Shown here one piece after another: positions 1-6,236 of a DNA stretch of 6,236 nt (its first letter is position 1; every line of letters begins with the position of its first letter). The DNA comes from Prolixibacteraceae bacterium (lineage in GTDB: Bacteria > Bacteroidota > Bacteroidia > Bacteroidales > Prolixibacteraceae), in assembly GCA_027451165.1 (NCBI GenBank), contig DAIDJX010000201.1, forward strand, positions 1 through 6,236, in the 5' to 3' direction. Position numbers and translations under genes: made by a program. The notes beneath the pieces are model-generated. The model searched no databases, had not been told where the DNA came from, and worked only from the letters and a program-made list of their open reading frames with translations.

Positions 1-3000
1 TTTCACGTAAAGTGGTCTGTTCGGGATAGGCCTTCAGAATGCTCTTGAAGTAATCTCCATAGCGCGACGAAGCCAGCAGTTGATAGTCCACCCACCGGTG
101 TTTGGTGTCACCGAAATTCTGTTTCAGGGGATCCAGCCTGAGGTTTATCTTATTCAGGAACCCGAAACGGGCAGCAGAAATGTCAAATTTTACCCTGTCG
201 GCCAATAACTTCCGGCTGCCGTTCCATTCCGCATTCACCCTGGTCAGTTCTTCGGTTTGACGGGTGTACACCTTATTCAGGCGCACCGTACCGGGTTGAG
301 GTTCTTTGACGAATTCCACCTGTGTCCTTTTCTGTGGTGTGTACACCGGAATGGCCTGAACCCTGAAGGCTCCCTGAGCTCTGACATGCGGGGCGATTTT
401 GGTAAAGTCAGCAATAGATCCCAGGGTTATGGTTTCATCAGGATAATGGACCATGATTCCGGAGATGGTGTTTCTGCCGGCTTTTTCCTTGATGGTTACC
501 GAAATACCATCGTCGAGGGGCTCGGTCCATTTGGACTGCAATTCCACCTTTTCTGTACTTTCACCGTGGATGGTAAAGCGAAGGTTGATCTCTGCATCGG
601 TCTGGTTGAATTCCCGTTCAGGCACCAACGCTTTGATAACAGGGGCATCTACCGGCTGCTGAACGGCATGGACCAGTTCAAACTCACGGGAAGGCGAAAG
701 CATCCAGTGCTGACCGCTGCGGGCTGTCTTTTCAATGGAAGCCAGGTTGGCAGGTTTTTCATCGGCAATCATTTTCCAGATCGCCGACAATTTTTTGAAA
801 TCTTCCTCCCTCCAGAAGGTGCTGAAACGGATCCGGGTACGGAACCCTTTAGGCAGATAAACAGTGAGTATCCTGTCACTGCTCTCCCAGCGGGTATTGA
901 TTTCGCCTTCCTCAAGTCTGATTCTTAATGGTTTCGCAGTATACCAATTTTCCGGTATTTTTCCGTTGGTGTTTTCTGGTGACAACTCCTGACTGGTAAA
1001 GAAGCCGAACATCCGGGGAGAAAATTGCTGGGTATGAGTGTGTTCATACCCTTCGGACAGGAAAAAGGCCACTCCGGCTGCCATAGGATCCGGTAAATAA
1101 ACGATTTCCACCTCTGAAGGCTGATAGATTCTCTCCTTTGTTTTTTCAGGCCGGTCATAGGAACCTTCATGGCTGGTGATCAGCTCATAAATTGTTTTGG
1201 CGGCGTCCGGGTGGCTGCCAAAGGCCTTCTCGATCATACTGTGGTGTTCCGCCATGGAAGGAGAATTCTTGGGAGGCAGCAAAAACCGCTGGGAATACTC
1301 CCCGAAATTCTGGCTGTTTACCTTGAATTCCTGCTCATATTGTTTGGAAGACCGGTCAAAATTGCTTCTGATCACCAGGTTCTCCAGGAATTCTCCGTCC
1401 CTGAGTTCATTTCCTGCCAGAACAATGGGACTTGACAACGGCTCATACCGCAAATAGCGGATCTTGGTACGTTCATTTTCAGCCGGATTTTCTGTGGCAC
1501 GGGTGAGGGGAATGCTGTTCCCGGCGAGGTCAACGGTACGTATCCTGACCCGGTATTCCCTGCCAAAACGCAATCGGGGAAGCGTTCCGGGTACAATTTC
1601 TGACTGGACATTCAGCTTGAAATCGAGGGAAGGGTAAAAGGCATATTTCTTCATTTCCATTGCCTTGGTAGAATATACACGGTCGCGTTTCACCGGAGAA
1701 GGGTCATCATCGGTGTTGTTGATGGAATAGCCGGGCATGTGAAGGGCCAGGCTCCATCCTTCCCAACGGGCGAGGGTTTCAGGAATGTACAGATCCCCGG
1801 GATTCTCCGGATCTTCTGCAACAGCAAGCTCAATAAATCCTTCATCAGCCTGTGTATTCCCAACATCGTGCGGAGTATTCTGTGTATCAAACCACTGGTA
1901 ATGATCCAGCTTTTGATGCAGGGAATACCAAAGACCCGGCTGGTCTTCATAAGAAATATCCATCCGGTAACCCTGGACCAGATCATCTGAATACAATGGA
2001 TTTTCCTTGATGGGTATCTTTTTGACATCCAGGGTATTCACAATAAATGACCTCATTTTTTTCGCTCCCGTCTTTTCCAGCCTTTCTGTTTTTGAAGTTG
2101 GCAATACAACAGCATTGGCTTTCAGTTCCGGGATCAACTGAATATTGGCGCTGATCTTTTTGAACAACTGCTCTGACATCCCGTTTTTGGTAATGGCAAT
2201 TCCGGCCGATCTCATGTAGGGAAGTCCTTCATCTTCCGGCGTTTCAGGTTCTTCAACGACCTGGTTTAACTCCGGCTTTACCGCCCTGAGTTCTGTCTTC
2301 AGTTCGTAAAAACGGGCTACCTCCTGAACCTTTGTTTCTGTCATGTTACGTGTTTTCAGCGCTGCCCCGTCGGCATCCACCTGGATCACACTGAATGCCG
2401 GGGTATTGATCCTCACAAAGCCGTTCCGGAACATTGATCCCGGCTTATCCGCAGCCATAAAGCCGGAAGCATTCAGGGTGAATGCTGTGGAGGGAACTGA
2501 AAGCTGCGTGTCATCGTCTGTCAGATCAATGGAGGAAGGGATGAACCGGACGGTACCTTTTGCAGGGATTCCTTCTTCCGGAATCCGGAAATCAAGGATA
2601 AATCCGCATTTTCTCATCAGCTGAGGATAATTGGTCAATGCAGATAAAATATCGTGAAAATCAAATTCCGGTTTTTGCAATACTCTTTCCCTGATCTTTC
2701 GCTCTCCTTCCAGCTTATGGAAAACCCCAAACTGGGCGAAATCACTTTTGGGTTGCATCACAGGAGAGAATTTGATGAATTTATCCCTTTGCAGGTCGGT
2801 GTTGACCTGCCGGACTACCGATATGTCCTTGGTAATCAGCTGCCGGGAACGGAAAACGCCAGCCTGACGGGAGGTATTGGCTGTTTGCATGATTTTGTCC
2901 TGATCCAGGGTAACACCTGAAACCGGCGCAAAACGTTCGCTGTCTACAAACTTATCGGCAGTGATCAACCTGGACGGAGATTCGATGGCCGTTTGCCTGT

Positions 3001-3364
3001 AGTTTTTCAGGATAAAATCTTGCACATGGGCCATCGGAAAGGAAACAATCTTTTTTACTTCCGGAGCGCTGTCTCCAAAGGTTTTAACCTTGATTTCCGG
3101 GCGGAAAAGACTTTGGTACAGAACCGGATCTATGCTTTCCCTGATCAGCTCTGCCTCTGTTTCTGTACCATTGTCCAGTCTGAAACTATAATCGCCAGCC
3201 AGTATTTTATCAGTCCAGGTGATCATATCCGGATAACTGTTCAGGGTGGACTCCCTGGTCGGTTTTAGCTGTGCAGAGACAAATACCGACAGGTTAAGGT
3301 ATTTTTTACCGTCTGCCTCCGATTTGCCGGCGGGCAGGGTGGTGAAGATTATACTCTGTGACAT
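1..3364 (-). CDS. Giant uncharacterised protein, 3' end cut by the window (at least 1121 residues)
   Basis: One frame stays open from the ATG at 3364-3362 to the left edge, giving 1121 codons and no stop, so the protein is longer still. I do not recognise a characterised family. The N-terminus (MSQSIIFTTLPAGK) is not a signal peptide, and no membrane-length hydrophobic stretch is seen. Residues 220-232 and 343-362 look helical, followed by an acidic linker (about 370-380). Around 593-618 a beta-rich segment carries RVRIRTVDLAGNS, which resembles the V-x-D-x-AGN strand of bacterial Ig-like or FnIII-like folds. Other distinctive stretches are RWEGWSLALHMPG (533-545), GQHWMLSPSREFELVHAVQQP (about 884-904) and HRWVDYQLLASSRYGDYF (1089-1106). 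The only cysteine is C253. The ATG at 3364 is the first in its frame after icd; no ATG, GTG or TTG occurs in frame within the preceding repeat. No Shine-Dalgarno is present. A structural or assembly role is an inference; an enzyme or secreted adhesin is not excluded. Confidence 0.9.
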   Translation of the reverse strand, partial: MSQSIIFTTLPAGKSEADGKKYLNLSVFVSAQLKPTRESTLNSYPDMITWTDKILAGDYSFRLDNGTETEAELIRESIDPVLYQSLFRPEIKVKTFGDSAPEVKKIVSFPMAHVQDFILKNYRQTAIESPSRLITADKFVDSERFAPVSGVTLDQDKIMQTANTSRQAGVFRSRQLITKDISVVRQVNTDLQRDKFIKFSPVMQPKSDFAQFGVFHKLEGERKIRERVLQKPEFDFHDILSALTNYPQLMRKCGFILDFRIPEEGIPAKGTVRFIPSSIDLTDDDTQLSVPSTAFTLNASGFMAADKPGSMFRNGFVRINTPAFSVIQVDADGAALKTRNMTETKVQEVARFYELKTELRAVKPELNQVVEEPETPEDEGLPYMRSAGIAITKNGMSEQLFKKISANIQLIPELKANAVVLPTSKTERLEKTGAKKMRSFIVNTLDVKKIPIKENPLYSDDLVQGYRMDISYEDQPGLWYSLHQKLDHYQWFDTQNTPHDVGNTQADEGFIELAVAEDPENPGDLYIPETLARWEGWSLALHMPGYSINNTDDDPSPVKRDRVYSTKAMEMKKYAFYPSLDFKLNVQSEIVPGTLPRLRFGREYRVRIRTVDLAGNSIPLTRATENPAENERTKIRYLRYEPLSSPIVLAGNELRDGEFLENLVIRSNFDRSSKQYEQEFKVNSQNFGEYSQRFLLPPKNSPSMAEHHSMIEKAFGSHPDAAKTIYELITSHEGSYDRPEKTKERIYQPSEVEIVYLPDPMAAGVAFFLSEGYEHTHTQQFSPRMFGFFTSQELSPENTNGKIPENWYTAKPLRIRLEEGEINTRWESSDRILTVYLPKGFRTRIRFSTFWREEDFKKLSAIWKMIADEKPANLASIEKTARSGQHWMLSPSREFELVHAVQQPVDAPVIKALVPEREFNQTDAEINLRFTIHGESTEKVELQSKWTEPLDDGISVTIKEKAGRNTISGIMVHYPDETITLGSIADFTKIAPHVRAQGAFRVQAIPVYTPQKRTQVEFVKEPQPGTVRLNKVYTRQTEELTRVNAEWNGSRKLLADRVKFDISAARFGFLNKINLRLDPLKQNFGDTKHRWVDYQLLASSRYGDYFKSILKAYPEQTTLRE

Positions 3365-3374
3365 TGGATATGGA

Positions 3375-3443
3375 ATTTCGGATTTCGGATGTACGATTTC
3401 GGATTTGATGATTTCGGATTTCGGATGTACGATTTCGGATTTG
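3375..3443 (+). repeat. Perfect 33-bp direct repeat, two copies, 36-bp period
   Basis: Positions 3375-3407 and 3411-3443 are identical over 33 bases, starting ATTTCGGATTTCGGATGTAC, and are separated by the trinucleotide ATG. Identity over the whole copy, including the variant unit ATGTACG, points to a recent block duplication of 36 bp rather than independent growth of heptamers. Confidence 0.93.
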
Positions 3444-3496
3444 GAAACAGGAGGATCCGCAGGTAAATCCGAAATCTCAAATCCGAAATCCGAAAT
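3411..3496 (-). other. Long interrupted hairpin (near-palindrome) in the icd 3' flank
   Basis: Positions 3411-3426 pair perfectly with 3481-3496 (16 bp) and 3431-3442 pair perfectly with 3465-3476 (12 bp). The two helices are separated by a symmetric 4x4 internal loop and capped by a 22-nt loop at 3443-3464. The left direct-repeat copy (3374-3390 and 3395-3406) can pair with the same right arm just as well, so two mutually exclusive folds exist. The icd-giant gene transcript would carry this structure just after the icd stop codon. There is no U-tract after the stem, so it is not a standard intrinsic terminator. A role in protecting the 3' end of the acn-icd message or in reducing read-through is an inference. 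Confidence 0.75.
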
Positions 3497-4719
3497 TAAA
3501 TAAGTTTTTTCATGAGATTTACGTTCAGGGCTTCCATAAAATCTTCTGTGGAAAGGTAATGTTCCGGTTGAAGTTCAGCGCCATGGACGATCAGCGCCAG
3601 GTCTTTGGTCATCTGACCGTTTTCGACGGTTTCCACGCATACCTGTTCCAGGGTTTCCGCAAAACGGATCAGGTCAGCATTTTGATCCAGTTTGCCCCGG
3701 AAGGCAAGGCCCCTGGTCCAGGCATAAATCGACGCAATCGGGTTGGTGGAAGTTGGCTTGCCCTGCTGGTGCATCCGGTAGTGACGGGTAACCGTTCCAT
3801 GGGCAGCTTCCGCTTCCATGGCCTTGCCATCGGGGGTGATCAGCACGGAAGTCATCAGCCCCAGTGAACCAAAGCCCTGTGCAACCGTATCGCTCTGAAC
3901 ATCCCCGTCGTAGTTTTTGCAGGCCCAGACAAAGCCGCCTTCCCATTTCAGCGCAGCGGCTACCATGTCGTCGATCAGCCGGTGTTCATAGGTGATTGAA
4001 GCTGCCTTAAACCGGTCAGCGAATTCTGCTTCAAACACTTCCTGGAAAATATCCTTAAACCGTCCGTCGTATTTCTTCAGGATGGTATTTTTGGTTGACA
4101 TATACAACGGCCATCCTTTGTCGAGGGCCTGGTTCATGCAAGCTCTCGCAAAACCCCGGATCGATTCGTCGGTGTTGTACATGGCCATGGCCACTCCGTC
4201 GCCTTTGAAATCGTGGACTTCATGGCTGATGGGTTCTCCTCCGTCAGGGGTAAAGGTGATGGTGAGTTTGCCTTTGCCCCTGGTGACAAAGTCAGTGGCC
4301 TTGTACTGGTCGCCATGCGCATGACGACCGATGCAGATGGGCTGTTTCCAACCCGGCACCAGTCTCGGAATGTTTTGGATCATAATAGGTTCCCTGAAGA
4401 CCGTGCCATCCAGAATATTCCGGATGGTTCCGTTGGGCGATTTCCACATTTTTTTCAGTCCAAACTCCTTCACCCTTGCTTCATCGGGTGTAATGGTGGC
4501 ACATTTGACTCCCACGCCATGTTCCAGAATAGCATGAGCGGCATCAATGGTGACCTGATCATCGGTGGCATCCCGGTTTTCAATGCCAAGATCGTAATAG
4601 AGGAGTTGGACATCCAGATAGGGCAGGATCAGTTTCTCCCTGATGATCTGCCAGATGATCCGTGTCATTTCGTCTCCGTCGAGTTCCACAACAGGATTTA
4701 CGACTTTTATTCTCTGCAT
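3496..4719 (-). CDS. icd: NADP-dependent isocitrate dehydrogenase, eukaryote-like type, complete
   Basis: It catalyses oxidative decarboxylation of isocitrate to 2-oxoglutarate with reduction of NADP+, in the cytoplasm. The 407-residue length is close to human IDH1 (414), and the sequence aligns with that homodimeric type rather than with E. coli Icd or the monomeric enzyme. Isocitrate-site residues are visible: S94, N96 and R100 in SPNGTIRN, R109 in VFREP, R132 in CIGRHAHGDQY, Y139, and K210 in MSTKNTILKK. Metal-binding aspartates are in RLIDDM (about D250) and in DGDVQSD (D273, D277). AHGTVTRHYR holds R312 and H313, equivalent to the NADP-contacting R314 and H315 of IDH1, which supports NADP specificity. 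The numbering match is from memory of IDH1. The gene starts 18 bp after the aconitase stop, so it is very likely co-transcribed with it. No Shine-Dalgarno precedes the ATG; the leader is AT-rich (AAATTACATT). No key residue is missing. Confidence 0.97.
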   Translation of the reverse strand: MQRIKVVNPVVELDGDEMTRIIWQIIREKLILPYLDVQLLYYDLGIENRDATDDQVTIDAAHAILEHGVGVKCATITPDEARVKEFGLKKMWKSPNGTIRNILDGTVFREPIMIQNIPRLVPGWKQPICIGRHAHGDQYKATDFVTRGKGKLTITFTPDGGEPISHEVHDFKGDGVAMAMYNTDESIRGFARACMNQALDKGWPLYMSTKNTILKKYDGRFKDIFQEVFEAEFADRFKAASITYEHRLIDDMVAAALKWEGGFVWACKNYDGDVQSDTVAQGFGSLGLMTSVLITPDGKAMEAEAAHGTVTRHYRMHQQGKPTSTNPIASIYAWTRGLAFRGKLDQNADLIRFAETLEQVCVETVENGQMTKDLALIVHGAELQPEHYLSTEDFMEALNVNLMKKLI

Positions 4720-4737
4720 AATGTAATTTGCGTGAGT
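4720..4737 (-). other. 18-bp aconitase-icd junction with no Shine-Dalgarno
   Basis: The minus strand reads ACTCACGCAAATTACATT directly before the icd ATG. It contains no GGAGG-like motif and has no room for a separate promoter plus leader. This fits an operon in which icd is translated from an A/T-rich leader, as is usual in Bacteroidota. Confidence 0.7.
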
Positions 4738-6236
4738 TTATTTAATGTTTTGTTTACTGATCAGGTTCAAAGCTGAACCTGCTTTAAACCATTCAATCTG
4801 CTGGTCATTATAGGTATGGCTTAACTTGATGGTTTCCCTTTTTCCTCCGGAATGAATCAGTTCAATGTGAAGCGGTTGGCCGGCTGCGAAACTGGTCAGG
4901 TCGGTGAAGTTGATGAGGTCATCCTCTTCCACTTTGTCATAATCCGATTCATTGGTAAAAGTCAGCGCCAGCATACCCTGTTTTTTGAGGTTGGTTTCAT
5001 GAATACGGGCAAATGACTTTACGATTACGGCCACTACTCCGAGGTGGCGTGGTTCCATGGCGGCATGTTCACGGCTGGAACCCTCCCCGTAGTTATGGTC
5101 ACCGACTACGACCGTGGAAATACCTGCAGCCTTGTAAGCCCGCTGAACTGCCGGAACTTCACCGTATTCTCCGGTAAGTTGGTTTTTTACTTTGTTTACA
5201 GCCTGGTTGAAAGAGTTGACTGCTCCGATCAGCATGTTGTTGGAAATATTATCGAGGTGGCCGCGGAAGCGTAACCAGGGTCCCGCCATGGATATGTGGT
5301 CGGTTGTGCATTTTCCGGAGGCTTTGATCAGCAGCCTGGCCCCGTTGATGTTTTCTCCGTTCCAGGATGTAAAAGGGGTAAGCTTCTGAAGTCTTTTGGA
5401 AACCGGATCAATAATGACCTCAATTTGGCTGCTGTCTTCGGCAGGCGCCTGAAATCCCGCATCTTCAACGGCAAATCCTTTTGGAGGCAATTCATATCCG
5501 GAGGGTGGATCCAGCATGACCAATTCTCCGTTTTCCGTGGTTAACGCATCTTTCAGAGGATTGAAATCCAGTCTTCCGGCTATGGCCAGTGCAGTAACCA
5601 ATTCCGGAGAAGTGACAAAAGCATGGGTATTGGGATTGCCATCGGCTCGCTTGGAGAAATTCCGGTTGAAGGAGTGAACAATGGTATTTTTTTCGCCTTT
5701 TTCGGCACCAGGTCTGGACCACTGGCCAATACACGGGCCGCAGGCGTTGGCAAACACATTGCCGCCGATTTGCGTGAAAATATCGATAAAACCGTCACGC
5801 TCAATGGTATATCTGACCTGCTCGGAACCCGGGGTAACGGTAAATTCTGCTTTTGTTTTCAGCCCTTTATCGAGGGCTTGCTTTGCAATGGAAGCTGCCC
5901 TTGAAATATCTTCGTACGATGAGTTGGTGCAACTGCCAATCAGCCCAACGGAGACTTCGAGTGGCCAGCCATTTTTCATGGCTTCTTCCCGGATGGCCGA
6001 CACCGGAGTAGCGCGGTCGGGTGTGAAGGGCCCGTTGATGTGGGGTTCCAGTTCCGATAAATTGATTTCGATCAACTGGTCAAAGAAATTTTCAGGATGC
6101 TGGTATACTTCCGGGTCAGATCTTAACATTTCCCTGATGGATGACGCAGCATCCACCACTAAATGCCGGCCGGTGGCTTCAAGATAGCGTTCCATGGATT
6201 CATCGTAGGCGAAGAGCGAAGTGGTTGCCCCGACTT
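4738..6236 (-). CDS. Aconitate hydratase, mitochondrial type, 5' end cut by the window
   Basis: It interconverts citrate and isocitrate through cis-aconitate using a [4Fe-4S] cluster, in the TCA cycle. The visible 498 residues begin inside the protein (VGATTSLFAYDES) and end at the TAA at 4740-4738. About 250 N-terminal residues are probably outside, judging from mitochondrial aconitase (780-residue precursor). The three cluster cysteines are present: one in GLIGSCTNSSYED (codon 5931-5929) and two in NACGPCIGQW (codons 5742-5740 and 5733-5731). The swivel domain is seen in GKCTTDHISMAGPW and RGHLDNISNN, with the active-site loop NYGEGSSREHAAMEPRHLG and then KSFARIHETNLKKQG. The C-terminal IEWFKAGSALN closely matches human ACO2 (IEWFRAGSALN). 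Whole-length similarity is to the mitochondrial type, not to AcnA/IRP1 or AcnB. The ATG at 6195 is internal methionine, not the start. It is the upstream partner of icd. Confidence 0.96.
   Translation of the reverse strand, partial: VGATTSLFAYDESMERYLEATGRHLVVDAASSIREMLRSDPEVYQHPENFFDQLIEINLSELEPHINGPFTPDRATPVSAIREEAMKNGWPLEVSVGLIGSCTNSSYEDISRAASIAKQALDKGLKTKAEFTVTPGSEQVRYTIERDGFIDIFTQIGGNVFANACGPCIGQWSRPGAEKGEKNTIVHSFNRNFSKRADGNPNTHAFVTSPELVTALAIAGRLDFNPLKDALTTENGELVMLDPPSGYELPPKGFAVEDAGFQAPAEDSSQIEVIIDPVSKRLQKLTPFTSWNGENINGARLLIKASGKCTTDHISMAGPWLRFRGHLDNISNNMLIGAVNSFNQAVNKVKNQLTGEYGEVPAVQRAYKAAGISTVVVGDHNYGEGSSREHAAMEPRHLGVVAVIVKSFARIHETNLKKQGMLALTFTNESDYDKVEEDDLINFTDLTSFAAGQPLHIELIHSGGKRETIKLSHTYNDQQIEWFKAGSALNLISKQNIK

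Larger units (their letters stand above)
3374..3497. repeat. Inverted array of ATTTCGG heptamers between icd and the giant gene
   Basis: The plus strand from 3375 reads as heptamers: ATTTCGG, ATTTCGG, ATGTACG, ATTTCGG, ATTTG+ATG, then the same series again from 3411 to about 3444. After a unique centre (about 3445-3461), the minus strand from 3496 leftwards reads ATTTCGG, ATTTCGG, ATTTGAG, ATTTCGG, ATTTACC, so the right part is the same array inverted. The array abuts the icd stop codon, whose last base (3496) is the first base of the right-hand heptamer. Translated, such arrays give ISDFG-like peptides, which I treat as spurious. It is probably a dispersed intergenic repeat family, but that cannot be shown from one copy. 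Confidence 0.9.

Noticed and set aside
257..928. A 223-codon plus-strand frame, and many shorter plus-strand frames across 1-3300
   Set aside because: They lie antisense to the uninterrupted 1121-codon minus frame, have no recognisable protein features and are shadows of it.
925..2028. Short minus-strand frames at 925-1170, 1372-1611 and 1690-2028
   Set aside because: They sit in other frames inside the giant gene; their translations are low-complexity shadows without protein-like patterning.
3448..3456. Shine-Dalgarno-like AGGAGG on the plus strand in the hairpin loop
   Set aside because: No plausible plus-strand gene starts downstream of it, and the genes here do not use such motifs.
3365..3497. 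CRISPR array or intrinsic terminator
   Set aside because: Two 33-bp copies separated by 3 bp leave no spacers, and no U-tract follows the stem in the direction of transcription.
3246..3503. Plus-strand frame ending in ISDFGCTISDL-type repeats
   Set aside because: The repetitive peptide comes from translating the heptamer array, and its first part is antisense to the giant gene. It is spurious.
4213..4776. A 187-codon plus-strand frame over icd and the junction
   Set aside because: It is antisense to the highly conserved icd coding sequence and has no family resemblance.
5681..6187. A 168-codon plus-strand frame over the aconitase gene
   Set aside because: It is antisense to conserved aconitase motifs, including the cluster cysteines.

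Overview
The window looks like a stretch of chromosome from a member of the Bacteroidota, probably an environmental or uncultured lineage. Three things suggest this. The aconitase and isocitrate dehydrogenase are of the mitochondrial/eukaryote-like types. There is no Shine-Dalgarno motif before either visible start codon. The intergenic space holds an AT-rich heptamer array (ATTTCGG units). The taxonomic call is an inference. All three protein-coding genes are on the minus strand, so the window reads right to left.

Region by region in transcription order: (1) 6236-4738 is the C-terminal two-thirds of an aconitate hydratase, whose start lies beyond the right edge. (2) After an 18-bp gap, 4719-3496 is a complete NADP-type isocitrate dehydrogenase of 407 residues. 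(3) 3497-3374 is a compact repeat: heptamers in one orientation, then the same heptamers inverted. It starts on the icd stop codon and can fold into a long interrupted hairpin. (4) From 3364 to the left edge runs one uninterrupted reading frame of 1121 codons with no stop in the window. It encodes a very large protein that I cannot assign to a characterised family. It is the main unexplained object here.

Aconitase and isocitrate dehydrogenase catalyse consecutive steps of the oxidative branch of the TCA cycle (citrate to isocitrate to 2-oxoglutarate) and almost certainly share a transcript. The giant gene is co-directional, but the repeat separates it from the pair and nothing in its sequence suggests a metabolic role. 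Its lack of a signal peptide or membrane segment, its beta-rich repetitive character, its Ig-like VDLAGNS motif and its single cysteine in 1121 residues suggest a large structural or assembly protein rather than an enzyme of central metabolism. No RNA gene, CRISPR array, insertion sequence or integrase is visible.
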